Shown here piece by piece: positions 1 to 7,892 of a DNA stretch of 64,000 bases (position 1 is its first letter; each line of letters begins with the position of its first letter). Origin of the DNA: Flavobacteriaceae bacterium. GTDB taxonomy: Bacteria; Bacteroidota; Bacteroidia; Flavobacteriales; Flavobacteriaceae. The stretch covers positions 1-64,000 of the forward strand of contig NVXD01000002.1 in NCBI GenBank assembly GCA_002746415.1, written 5' to 3'. Both the position numbers and the translations under genes were made by a program. The notes under the pieces were generated by a model. The model was not told where the DNA came from, searched no databases, and saw only the letters and a program-made list of their open reading frames with translations.

Positions 1-11
1 ATGAACTATTA

Positions 12-119
12 TTATGTAAAGTAATTTTCAATACTTTCTAATAATAACAGGGATTTAGAAGCATCACTTTACATAATAATTTACTTTACATAATGGGTCT
101 TATGTAAAGCTTTACATAA
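12..119. repeat. Array of five TTATGTAAAG/CTTTACATAA repeats abutting the radC fragment
   Basis: Five perfect 10-bp copies are visible: TTATGTAAAG at 12-21 and 100-109, and its reverse complement CTTTACATAA at 67-76, 84-93 and 110-119. The last two form a perfect 20-bp palindrome (100-119). The array stops exactly where recognisable radC coding sequence begins. Clustered inverted copies next to a truncated target gene look like a mobile-element end or recombinase binding sites. That role is inference; the other side lies outside the window. Confidence 0.75.
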
Positions 120-120
120 T

Positions 121-285
121 TCGCACAACCATCCATCAGGTAAATTACAAGCTAGTGAAGCAGATATAAGGTTGACAGAGAAAATAAAAAAGGCTGCAAA
201 ACTTTTTGACATAACTGTCTTAGATCACCTGATTATTGCACCTAATGGCGAGTACTACAGTTTTGCAGATGATGGAATAATTTAA
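121..285 (+). pseudogene. radC: RadC (JAB/MPN domain) C-terminal fragment
   Basis: The frame reads SHNHPSGKLQASEAD and on to FADDGII before TAA at 283-285. HNHPSG is the metal-binding HxHPSG motif of the RadC JAB/MPN fold. Only the last 55 or so residues of a protein normally 150-230 residues long remain. Upstream in the same frame is a stop at 91-93 within the repeat array, and there is no start codon. radC-like genes are common passengers and targets of mobile elements in Bacteroidota. The remnant is probably not translated. Confidence 0.85.
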
Positions 286-294
286 GTTACGATT

Positions 295-492
295 ATGGTC
301 TATCTGAATTATAACAACCTCGATGCAGAAACCCAACAACGTTTGTTATCCTCTTCTAAAGAAGATATGGACCACCAATTTGGGAAACAACTTAAAACTT
401 ATGCCAAAGAACATCATTTGGATTATGATGTTTTATTGGACGAAGAAGCGACACGAAATCTTTACAATTACCAATACATTTTTAATATTTAA
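295..492 (+). CDS. Small hypothetical protein (65 aa), radC-linked
   Basis: This 65-residue acidic ORF starts MVYLNYNNLDAETQQ. It begins 9 bp after the radC fragment and is followed by a strong terminator, so it was probably the second gene of a radC operon. The sequence has ordinary protein composition (a LDAETQQRLL-type helix, KEDMDHQFGKQLKTYAKEHHLDYDVLLDEEA) with no signal peptide or membrane segment. I have an impression of similar short proteins after radC in flavobacterial genomes but no function is known to me. An overlapping frame at 323-523 is less protein-like and was left out. Confidence 0.6.
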   Translation: MVYLNYNNLDAETQQRLLSSSKEDMDHQFGKQLKTYAKEHHLDYDVLLDEEATRNLYNYQYIFNI

Positions 493-521
493 GGCACTAG
501 TGCCTATAAAATTTACCCTAT

Positions 522-549
522 GACCCTTGATTTTCAAGGGTCTTTTTTT
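522..549 (+). terminator. Rho-independent terminator after the radC remnant operon
   Basis: A perfect 9-bp stem GACCCTTGA/TCAAGGGTC (522-530 with 534-542) has a 3-nt loop and is followed by seven T residues (543-549). It ends the radC/65-aa unit. A separate 12-bp palindrome GGCACTAGTGCC lies at 493-504 just after the stop codon. Confidence 0.85.
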
Positions 550-710
550 GTACATAAACCACAGTACCAAATAAACATCTGACGTTTTCACCTACTAGTT
601 TTTCAAGAATCATAGGGACTGTTACCAAAACAGGGTATTTGACAATATTCTGCGTTTCAATTTTACAGCTAGATTAAATACATTTATTAGGCTGGTTAGC
701 CCGAGAAAAG

Positions 711-832
711 CAACTGACTTTTTAGTCAGGTTGTTTGGAATTTTTGGTTCGCTAAAGCGAACGAAAATGGAAAAGCAAGAGGGTAACACGCGTTGCGATG
801 TTACAATTATTCGATTATTTTCAATCGATTGA
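711..832 (+). other. Structured non-coding region before mobA, candidate oriT
   Basis: The 541-941 spacer has no convincing gene. Its second half carries a run of short inverted repeats: CTGACT/AGTCAG (714-719, 724-729), GTTCGCT/AGCGAAC (747-753, 756-762), GTAACA/TGTTAC (783-788, 799-804), TCGATT/AATCGA (811-816, 823-828) and the palindrome TCAATCGATTGA (821-832). In mobilizable elements the origin of transfer commonly lies just upstream of the mobilization genes and consists of such repeats. Assignment as oriT is inferred from position and structure; no nick site is recognised. Confidence 0.4.
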
Positions 833-941
833 TATTTAGCTTATTACAGATTACTTTAAACAATGAATATGGTTTTTAATTATGATTTTTCACGGGAAAA
901 CGGTGGCAGCCCAATAGAATCAATAAACTATTCACGGAAAA

Positions 942-1340
942 ATGGATAAGGAGTATAAAAAAGAACGGTTTGAGAGTATTAGCATAAAGACTTCCGTGGT
1001 CAAGAAATTCAGGCGTTTTTGTAGAAAAATGTCCAAATCCCAATCCATGACCTTACAATTGATGCTTGACTTTTTTGAGAATAATGGTATCTCTCCAAAT
1101 GAATCCATTGGTCCACAAATACAAACGTTGGAAAATCTGATTAAAAAAAGAATCAATGGTGTGATTGCTATAATGAAAGATATAGAAAAGAACCAAACAA
1201 AACCCACAGTTGCCATGATGCAATCTTTGTTTGAAGAAGCTAAACCCAAAAAGAAATCACTCATTTTAGAAAAAGAGAAACCTTCAGAAGTGTCGAAACC
1301 TCGATTTACCGAAAAGAAAAATACGAATGAAGAAGATTAA
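942..1340 (+). CDS. BfmA/BtgA-type mobilization accessory protein
   Basis: The 132-residue, Lys-rich protein begins MDKEYKKERFESISIKTSV. It resembles the small BfmA/BtgA-family mobilization proteins of Bacteroidota, which bind oriT and help a relaxase form the nicking complex. The pattern is an N-terminal segment of about 45 residues like a ribbon-helix-helix fold (SIKTSVVKKFRRFCRKMSKS), a central helical stretch (QTLENLIKKRINGVIAIM) and a basic disordered tail. It is followed 10 bp later by the mobB-like gene, the expected pairing, and preceded by the oriT-like repeats. Family assignment rests on recall of the pattern and on context. Confidence 0.65.
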   Translation: MDKEYKKERFESISIKTSVVKKFRRFCRKMSKSQSMTLQLMLDFFENNGISPNESIGPQIQTLENLIKKRINGVIAIMKDIEKNQTKPTVAMMQSLFEEAKPKKKSLILEKEKPSEVSKPRFTEKKNTNEED

Positions 1341-1350
1341 AATTATAGCC

Positions 1351-2296
1351 ATGTACATCACAATCACAGCACAAAAATTAAGAGGTGACTATTCACAAAG
1401 CGTATCTGATTTTGTGGACTATTTAGAGAAGGAAAATCAAGGCTTGGAACAAGAAGGTATGGAACACTTTTTCAATCAAAATGGGAATGAAATTTCTACA
1501 AAGGAAGTAATCAATGAAATAGACGGAAATACGACAAAACTGAAAAAAGTAGAACCAAAATTTTATTCCATAACGGTAAGCCCAAGTCAATATGAATTAA
1601 AACGGTTGCAGAACAGTAGCCAGGATCTGAAAGTCTATACCCGTGAGTTGATGAAAGATTATGTTACTTCTTTCAATCGGGAAATAAATGGCAGACCTAT
1701 TTCTATTGATGATATAAAATACTTTGCCAAAATTGAGCACCAACGAACCTTTAAAGGAACAGATATAAAAGTTAGGGAGAACCAACCCTTTGCAAGCAAA
1801 ATACTTGCCTTAAAAAATGACATCCGAAAAATAGAGCATGGCGAGTTGGTAGGCAACATTAAAAAAATGAAACAGGAAATCAAAGTACTGGAGCGGACAG
1901 CTCCACACCAACTAAATGGGAAACGAATAGTCCAAGGAATGAAAAAGGAAGGTAACCAAAGTCATATTCACATCATAGTGAGTCGTAAAGATGCTTCCAA
2001 TTCAGTAAGTCTATCTCCAGGAAGTAAATACAAAGCTTCCGAAGTACTAATGAACGGTAAAATGGTAAAGCGTGGGTTTTGACCGTGATGCATTCTTTTC
2101 AAAAACGGAAAAAACCTTTGACAAGACTTTTGGATATAAACGGAACTATGCGGAATCCTATAAAGCAAAAAAAGACTTCATTAAAAATCCAAAGCTTTAT
2201 TTTTCTGCACTATTGAATTTGCCTACTAATGAAAAAGCGATTGCTTTTAAAATATTAGGAAAGTCAGGTGTTCACAAAAGAAATCGAAATGTTTAA
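1351..2296 (+). pseudogene. MobB-type (DUF5712) relaxase-like mobilization gene, frameshifted
   Basis: The likely start is ATG 1351 (MYITITAQKLRG), since the upstream in-frame ATG lies inside mobA. The first frame runs to TGA at 2080-2082. The next frame continues at once with GFDRDAFFSKTEKTFDKTF and ends at 2296 after LYFSALLNLPTNEKAIAFK. One extra base in the TTTT run at 2077-2080 explains the break; without it the product would be about 314 residues, a normal size for this family. The first part contains a HIHIIVSRKD segment like the histidine motif of relaxases. Element transfer is probably lost, unless the extra T is a sequencing error or the ribosome slips. Confidence 0.75.
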
Positions 2297-2429
2297 TCAA
2301 AAGTTAGCAGCATGGCTCTTAACTAAATGGACATTTTTTTGATGCAAGTCCATCCGATAAAGGCGTATGAAAAACAGCTATCTTGATGAAAGATTCCAAT
2401 GTAAATAAAAGCCTTTTATTAGTTACTAT

Positions 2430-3716
2430 TTACTTCACTATTTGTAAATGATGGTGTTTAGTTTGTCTATAATCTGGTTTCCTTTCAATCTCAGGTTCCA
2501 AAGCGGCTTTTAATTTATTCATATCCTTACTGATTTTCTTTTCAATAACTCTAGCATACTTTTGTGTTGTAGATAATTTAGTATGCCCTAGAAGCTTTGA
2601 AACTGTTTCTAAGGGTACATCGTTCAAAAGTGTTACCGTTGTAGCGAAAGTATGGCGAGCCACATGAAAGGTCAAGTACTTTTTAATATTGGCCTTTTTT
2701 GTGATGACCTTTAAATATTGATTTACCTTTTGATTGGAATATACTGGCAAAAGACAATTTTCGTCTTTGATACCCATATAATCTGAATAACGGTCAAGAA
2801 TTTCTTTTGCCTTTTGCAATAGGGGTACTTTCACGGGCGTGTTTGTTTTTTTACGTCGAACACTTATCCAATCTTCGCCATCCACCCCCTTTACTATATC
2901 TCCACATTTAAGCAGTTTTACTTCAATATAGCTAAGACCTGTATAGCATGAGAAAATAAAAATATCCCTTACCAATAGCAATCCTGAATCTGATATTTCT
3001 AGAAGCTCCAAAGTTCTAATTTCAGAGGCATCCAAAAAATCACTATCATATTCGTCAAATTTCAATCGGTATAACCCAAATGGATTAAGCTTAATCCACC
3101 CAAACCTAGTTGCCACGTTCATCATTTTTTGGAAACGCTCCATATGTTTCATAATACCATTGTTTTTCAATGGTCGCGAAGCTTGTAATGGTTTACATAT
3201 CCTAAGATAATTGTCAAATTCAACAATAAAGGCATAGTCCACCATTGCCAATTGAATATCGGCAACCTTGAACCTATCCTTTATGAATCGGCAGATGTAC
3301 TTTTCCGTAGCTTTGTAATTCTTAGCCGTACCAGATTCTAATTTGGCGAGTTCATTGTTGGTATGATATTGAATCAATTCCTTTAAGGTTTCTACTGTCT
3401 TGTCCTTACCTAGATAACGCAACTTGATAGCCTGTGCAGTAATAAATGCATTTTCAAAATGCAATTGCTTGTGGCAATTCAACAATTTTGCATATACATC
3501 ATCCAAATAGCTATTGGTGTTTTTCGATGATGCTAACCTAGGATTTAATCTTCCTGATTTAATACACCAATCTGTTTCCGTAGTAACTCTTTTGAGACTT
3601 ATGTCTGCACGAAGACCATCCACGGTAATGCGTGCATAAATTGGAATTTTGTTGTTTTCCTTTTTGGCTGTCTTTTTAAGCCAAAAATGGACACCGAATG
3701 TTTTTGAGGTTTTCAT
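2430..3716 (-). CDS. Tyrosine recombinase/integrase (Bacteroidota conjugative-element type)
   Basis: The 428-residue protein has an arm-DNA-binding N-terminus (about 1-100, FGVHFWLKKTAKKENN), a SAM-like core-binding domain (about 105-210) and a C-terminal catalytic domain. HVARH (about 351-355), LGHT (about 376-379) and the nucleophile Tyr in QKYARV (about 387) are visible. At the position of the first catalytic Arg the sequence reads CYTGLSYIEV, with Ser where most relatives have Arg, as in IntDOT of CTnDOT. The start codon faces tRNA-Pro 238 bp away, the usual layout when an element integrates at a tRNA 3' end. It should catalyse integration and excision of the element to its left. Confidence 0.9.
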   Translation of the reverse strand: MKTSKTFGVHFWLKKTAKKENNKIPIYARITVDGLRADISLKRVTTETDWCIKSGRLNPRLASSKNTNSYLDDVYAKLLNCHKQLHFENAFITAQAIKLRYLGKDKTVETLKELIQYHTNNELAKLESGTAKNYKATEKYICRFIKDRFKVADIQLAMVDYAFIVEFDNYLRICKPLQASRPLKNNGIMKHMERFQKMMNVATRFGWIKLNPFGLYRLKFDEYDSDFLDASEIRTLELLEISDSGLLLVRDIFIFSCYTGLSYIEVKLLKCGDIVKGVDGEDWISVRRKKTNTPVKVPLLQKAKEILDRYSDYMGIKDENCLLPVYSNQKVNQYLKVITKKANIKKYLTFHVARHTFATTVTLLNDVPLETVSKLLGHTKLSTTQKYARVIEKKISKDMNKLKAALEPEIERKPDYRQTKHHHLQIVK

Positions 3717-3820
3717 CTCTTTCGTTTAAATGGAACAATCCGTTAAACGAAAGCCTAATCACTACGAAAGGTAATTTCAGGTATTTATATGCAATATAAT
3801 AAATCCTAGCTTAAGAAAAT

Positions 3821-3854
3821 AGGACACCGAATAGGACACCTTGATAGGTGTCCT
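3821..3854. repeat. Three GGACACC repeats between integrase and tRNA, candidate arm sites
   Basis: AGGACACC occurs at 3821-3828 and 3834-3840 plus the preceding A (3833), as direct copies. The inverted copy AGGTGTCCT (3846-3854) pairs with AGGACACCT (3833-3841) across a 4-nt loop. Lambda-like integrases bind short arm repeats near the att site, and these lie between int and the presumed attachment tRNA. They could equally be an excisionase or repressor operator for int. Confidence 0.45.
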
Positions 3855-3879
3855 TAAAGGGTATCAATTGGGTATAAAA

Positions 3880-3910
3880 AAAACCAACAAATATATAATT
3901 TGTTGGTTTT
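3880..3910 (-). terminator. Terminator downstream of tRNA-Pro
   Basis: A 13-bp perfect stem (AAAACCAACAAAT at 3880-3892 with its complement at 3898-3910) has a 5-nt ATATA loop and a T-rich flank on the minus strand (the A-run at 3876-3883). It lies 44 bp past the 3' end of the minus-strand tRNA and would end its transcript. Confidence 0.75.
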
Positions 3911-3953
3911 CAATAATTTAAGGGTTTATTTGTTTTAACAAAACACCTTTTCG

Positions 3954-4027
3954 TCGGGATGACAGGATTTGAACCTGCGACCACTTGACCCCCAGCCAAG
4001 TACGCTACCGGACTGCGCTACATCCCG
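3954..4027 (-). tRNA. tRNA-Pro(GGG)
   Basis: The reverse complement folds as a full cloverleaf. The acceptor arms are CGGGATG/CATCCCG, the D arm is GCGC...GCGT, the anticodon stem is CTTGG/TCAAG with loop CTGGGGG (anticodon GGG, positions 34-36), the variable loop is TGGTC, and the T arm is GCAGG-TTCGAAT-CCTGT with discriminator A. CCA is not encoded. It decodes CCC/CCU. Its 3' end faces the integrase, so it is the likely attachment site. The anticodon was read by counting positions from the 5' end. Confidence 0.93.
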
Positions 4028-4100
4028 AAATTTAATAATGCAACCCTATTTACTATAAATACTATAGCTAATTAACCATCTCAAAACGTACCGTAGTGCA

Positions 4101-4125
4101 GTTTATCCTGAGTATAGTCGATGGG
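4101..4125 (+). repeat. Dispersed repeat copy (TTATCCTGAGTATAGTCGA type)
   Basis: The stretch TTATCCTGAGTATAGTCGAT (4103-4122) matches a short degenerate repeat found all over flavobacterial genomes (TCATCCTGAGTGGAGTCGAAGG-like). A second copy lies inside mutA at 43210-43236. Immediately after it, GGCTACATCCC (4124-4134) repeats ten bases of the 5' end of the neighbouring tRNA (complement). The 4028-4254 spacer holds no gene. Confidence 0.5.
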
Positions 4126-4254
4126 CTACATCCCAAATATTAAGAAGTTGCAAAAATAAAAAAGTTAAACCATATCCCCGCCTATTTGAAAATTAAAAAC
4201 TCCTTTTATCAATAATTTTTTTTAATCATAAAATTTTGTCAATTACAAAAGTCT

Positions 4255-4287
4255 ATGCAATCGATTGTGTAAACTTTGTTATATTTG
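4255..4287 (+). promoter_or_regulatory. LacI-type operator and -7 box before GH115
   Basis: ATGCAATCGATTGTGT (4255-4270) has the LacI/GalR core AAnCGnTT and differs by one base from the site before GH67 (17981-17996). Ten bases downstream is TATATTTG (4280-4287), a perfect TAnnTTTG -7 box of Bacteroidota. A clear -33 TTG at the usual spacing was not found. An operator just upstream of the -7 box suggests repression by the LacI protein encoded at 15361. Confidence 0.6.
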
Positions 4288-4315
4288 ACAGAAATTCAAC
4301 TTTTATATACCAATC

Positions 4316-7206
4316 ATGAAGTTATTTACCTTAAAACCACATCCTTTTTAGCCATATTCATCACTATTTTAAGTACGCAACTAGCATTGGCACAAGAAGA
4401 CAATTATGTTACCAATAGTGCCTCTAGAGGGAGTTTTCCACTAACATCAAAGGGTCATGCTGCCACTATAATAGTGAGCGACAAAGATTTTAAAGGTGTA
4501 CAAAGAGTTGCTTCACATTTACAAAACGATATACTAACTGTTACAGATATAAAACCTGCATTACAACATACTACAAATAATGTGTCTGGGACTACTGTCA
4601 TCATAGGAACTTTAGGAAAAAGCCCTTTGATTAATGATTTGGTTGCTGCAAAAAAAATCGATAACACCCAACTTGAAGGCAAATGGGAAAAATTTATCAT
4701 TCAAGCTGTAAAAAATCCGTTCCCAGGAATTAAAGAAGCTTTGGTTATTGTAGGGAGTGATAAACGAGGTACTATTTTTGGCATATATGAATTGTCTAAA
4801 CAAATTGGAATTCACCCTTGGCATTATTGGGCAGATATTCCTGCAAAAAAACAGACCGAATTACACGTTACAAAAGGAATACATACACTCGGTGAGCCTA
4901 AAGTAAAGTATCGAGGTATATTTTTTAATGATGAAGCGCCAGCCCTAAGAAATTGGGCAAAAGAGAATTTTGGGGACTTTAACCATCTATTTTATGAAAA
5001 AGTGTATCAACTGATTCTACGGAACAAAGGCAATTACCTATGGCCAGCTATGTGGCAACCTAGCGCATTTGCAGATGACGACCCAGAGAATGCCCGCCTA
5101 GCAGATGAATATGGCATTGTTATTTCAACAACCCATCATGAGCCTATGATGCGGGCCCATAATGAATGGAATCACTTTAAAGGAGGTGCTTGGAACTACG
5201 AAACTAACAAAGAGAAATTACAGGAATTTTGGAAAGGTGGTATTGAACGCATGGGAGACTTTGAAAGTATCGTTACACTGGGTATGCGGGGCGATGGTGA
5301 TGAAGCAATGACCGAAGACACCGCTGTTGACCTCATGAAAACTATCATAACAGACCAACGTAAAATTATCGCTGATGTAACGGGTAAAGCCACTGAAGAA
5401 ACCCCACAAGTATGGGCACTTTATAAAGAAGTGCAAGACTATTATGATAAGGGAATGCGAGTAGAAGAAGATGTTATGATTCTGTTCTGTGATGACAACT
5501 GGGGCAATGTGCGTATTCTACCCAAAAAAGAAGAGATTAATTACAAAGGAGGATATGGAATGTACTATCATTTCGATTTTGTTGGAGGACCCGTATCCTA
5601 TAGATGGCTTAATGTTACCCAAATAGAAAAAGTATGGGAGCAAATGAACCTCACCTATGAATGGGGTGTAAGAGATTTATGGCTGGTGAATGTTGGGGAT
5701 ATTAAACCTATGGAGCTACCCATAAGTTTCTTTCTTGACTTTGCGTGGAATCCGGATATGGAAGCTAAAGACATCCCTAATTACTATGTAAACTGGATGG
5801 AAAGGCAGTTTGGAAAAGACCTTGCCGTAGAAATTGCAGAAATCTTATCGCTATCTACAAAGTATGCCGCCCGACGCACACCAGAAATGCTGAAACCAGA
5901 AACCTATAGTCTTAGCAATTATCGCGAAGCAGATAGGATTCTTGATGAATACCAACAATAACTTGGTAAAAGTAGAAAGATTTATACCAAGCTTCCAGAA
6001 ACCCATAAAGCTGCTTTTTATCAGCTGGTACTTTTTCCTATAGAAATAGGCAGTAACCTCAATGAGATGTACGTAGCAGCTGGTAAAAATAAATTATATG
6101 GAAACCAAGGAAGAGCATCTGCCAATTATTATGCAGATAAGGTAAAAGAGACCTTCTTTAAGGATGCCGAACTCGTACGTCAGTACCATGAAGATTTAGA
6201 AAATGGAAAATGGAATCATATGATGTCTCAGACCCATATTGGATATACCTCTTGGAGCAATCCACCCTACGACAAAATGCCTGAAGTGTCTTATCTTCAA
6301 ATAAAACCCGACGCTCAGCTTGCTTATGTTGTTGAACATGGTGCCAGGTCACGTAGAAGTCGTTCTGGATTATTCAGCAGAAGTTTTTCTTCGTTTGACG
6401 CCATCAATAATCAGAAATACTATGTTGAATTATTCAATAAAGGAAAAGAAAAATTAGACTATACGCTAACAACTAAAAATGATTGGATCCAACTTTCTTC
6501 TGAAAAGGGTACAATTCAACACGAAGAAAAAGTTTTTGTCAGTATTGATTGGGACAAAGCCCCAAAAGTGGACACAGAAACTGGTGAAATTACAGTCTCT
6601 GGTGCGGGAAATGAATTTGTAATCAAAGTACCTATTCGAAATAATATACCTGAAGCTACTGGTTTTATTGAAAACAATGGTGTTGTCTCTATTGAAGCAG
6701 CTCATTTTACCAAAAAAATAGATTCAAAAAAAATTGGTTGGACCATCATCCCAAATATGGGCCGTACGGGGGATGCTTTAACAGTTGAACCTGCAAATGC
6801 AGACCGACAAACACCTGGTAAAAAAACACCTCATGTACAATATGAATTTACTGTTTTTGATGATGTAGAAGCATTAAAAATAGCTACCTACCTCTCCCCT
6901 ACTTTAAACTATCAAAAAACTGAAGGATTAAAATATGCCATTGCCATTGACGATGAAGCACCACAAATAATCAACATTCATGAAGGTGAAATGGAGCCCG
7001 ATTGGGAATATCCAGATTGGTGGAACAATTCAGTAACTAATCACATTAAGAAGAAACAATCTATCCACACAAAAATAAAAAGCGGCACACATACTCTAAA
7101 AATTTGGATGATAGACCCAGGTGTTGTTTTTCAAAAATTTGTAATGGATACTGGTGGGCTAAAAGTTTCATATTTAGGGCCTCCAGAAAGTATCTTGATA
7201 AAATAA
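4316..7206 (+). pseudogene. GH115 xylan alpha-1,2-glucuronidase, broken by a frameshift and a nonsense codon
   Basis: GH115 enzymes cut 4-O-methyl-glucuronic acid from internal and terminal xylose of xylan. Hallmarks are GNYLWPAMWQPSAF and DEYGIVISTTHHEPMMRAHN in the first part, and the GH115 C-terminal beta-domain up to SYLGPPES. There are two lesions. ATG 4316 (MKLFTLK) is followed by an AAAA run (4333-4336) one base short; restoring an A joins it to TTSFLAIFITILSTQLALAQ, a perfect signal peptide. In addition, an in-frame TAA at 5959-5961 splits DEYQQ from LGKSRKIYTKLPETHKAAFY. Intact length would be about 963 residues, normal for the family. It is probably inactive; sequencing error could explain the A-run but less easily the stop. 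Arg/Ser-rich RSRRSRSGLFSRSFSSF after the break is unusual. Confidence 0.85.
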
Positions 7207-7308
7207 GGAGTCCATTAATGTTCCTGTAAAAAGTTGCCAATTCCTTTCAACATAAAACTAATATATCATAGATATGCACCCCTGACATGTTCTGTCTTAA
7301 TGCCTCGC

Positions 7309-7316
7309 TAGTTTTG
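7309..7316 (+). promoter_or_regulatory. -7 box for the GyrI-like gene
   Basis: TAGTTTTG fits TAnnTTTG and ends 23 bp before the ATG at 7340. No convincing TTG -33 element is seen at the expected distance, so this is a weak call. Confidence 0.35.
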
Positions 7317-7339
7317 TAGAAATCATTAAAAACTTTATA

Positions 7340-7798
7340 ATGGAAAAACTACAAATGAATACGTTCCAAATCATTGGAATTTCTGTCAGAACAACTAACG
7401 AAAATGGACAGGCTAAAAAAGACATTGGAGCCTTATGGGGGACATTTATGTCAACAAACATGCTGCAAAAAATCCCCAATGTATTAGATGAAACCATTTA
7501 TGCTGTGTATACGGATTATGAAGGGGATCATTCAAAACCTTACACTACTATTCTAGGGTATAAAGTCTGGAGTTTGGATCAGATACCAGAAGGAATGGTA
7601 GGAAAAGAAGTAGCAGGTGCCGCATATACCAAGTTTACCGCCAAAGGAGATTTAACCAATAACGCCGTAATCGATGAATGGGGGAAAATTTGGAATTCAA
7701 ATTTAAACAGAACCTATACCGCCGATTTTGAAATGTACGGGGAAAAAGCAGTGGATCCAACCAATGGTGAAGCGGATATTTATATTGCTGTGGAATAA
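7340..7798 (+). CDS. GyrI-like/effector-binding domain protein
   Basis: The 152-residue soluble protein consists of one stand-alone effector-binding domain (GyrI/AraC-effector or Cass2-like fold). Its pattern is NTFQIIGISVRTTN...IGALWGTFMS...YAVYTDYEGDHSKPYTTILGYKV...YTKFTAKGD...WGKIWNSNLNRTYTADFEMYGE...ADIYIAVE. Such proteins bind small cationic or hydrophobic molecules; without a DNA-binding domain it may be a binder or enzyme rather than a regulator. It has its own candidate promoter and terminator, so it appears monocistronic. It sits in the xylan region with no obvious link to sugar metabolism. Confidence 0.8.
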   Translation: MEKLQMNTFQIIGISVRTTNENGQAKKDIGALWGTFMSTNMLQKIPNVLDETIYAVYTDYEGDHSKPYTTILGYKVWSLDQIPEGMVGKEVAGAAYTKFTAKGDLTNNAVIDEWGKIWNSNLNRTYTADFEMYGEKAVDPTNGEADIYIAVE

Positions 7799-7821
7799 TA
7801 TTGAACCAAACCGATAGCAAT

Positions 7822-7858
7822 AAAAACTCCCTGTTTAAAATTTTGACTGGGAGTTTTT
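7822..7858 (+). terminator. Terminator after the GyrI-like gene
   Basis: AAAAACTCCC (7822-7831) pairs with GGGAGTTTTT (7849-7858), a 10-bp stem with a 17-nt loop and T-tract. It can serve both strands, since the minus-strand gene at 7893 ends nearby. Its CTCCCTGTT left arm recurs in the terminators at 10848 and 12135. Confidence 0.75.
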
Positions 7859-7892
7859 ATCTCCTACCTAAACACTAGCTTATACCCTTAAA

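Larger units (their letters stand above)
121..3953. mobile_element. Decayed integrative mobilizable element (right part)
   Basis: Grouped here are a radC remnant, an oriT-like spacer, two mobilization genes (one frameshifted) and an integrase beside tRNA-Pro. Coupling-protein and replication genes are absent from the visible part. The right edge is inferred to be the 3' end of the tRNA at 3954. No second copy of the tRNA 3' end was found in 1-3950, so the left edge is either outside the window or lost. The exact left coordinate given is only where recognisable content begins. Confidence 0.5.

Noticed and set aside
821-832. TCAATCGATTGA in the oriT-like region shares CAATCGATTG with the LacI operators
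   Set aside because: It is not near a sugar gene, and a 10-bp AT-rich palindrome recurring once in 64 kb may be chance. Kept only as part of the oriT-like repeats.
4124-4134. GGCTACATCCC resembling the tRNA-Pro 5' end, as a possible att duplicate
   Set aside because: Only ten bases match, and it corresponds to the tRNA 5' end on the side away from the integrase. Integration at tRNAs duplicates the 3' end.
4276-4315. TTG codons at 4276 or 4285 as the GH115 start
   Set aside because: They fall within or before the -7 box, so they would not be in the mRNA. The ATG at 4316 plus a one-base deletion explains the signal peptide better.
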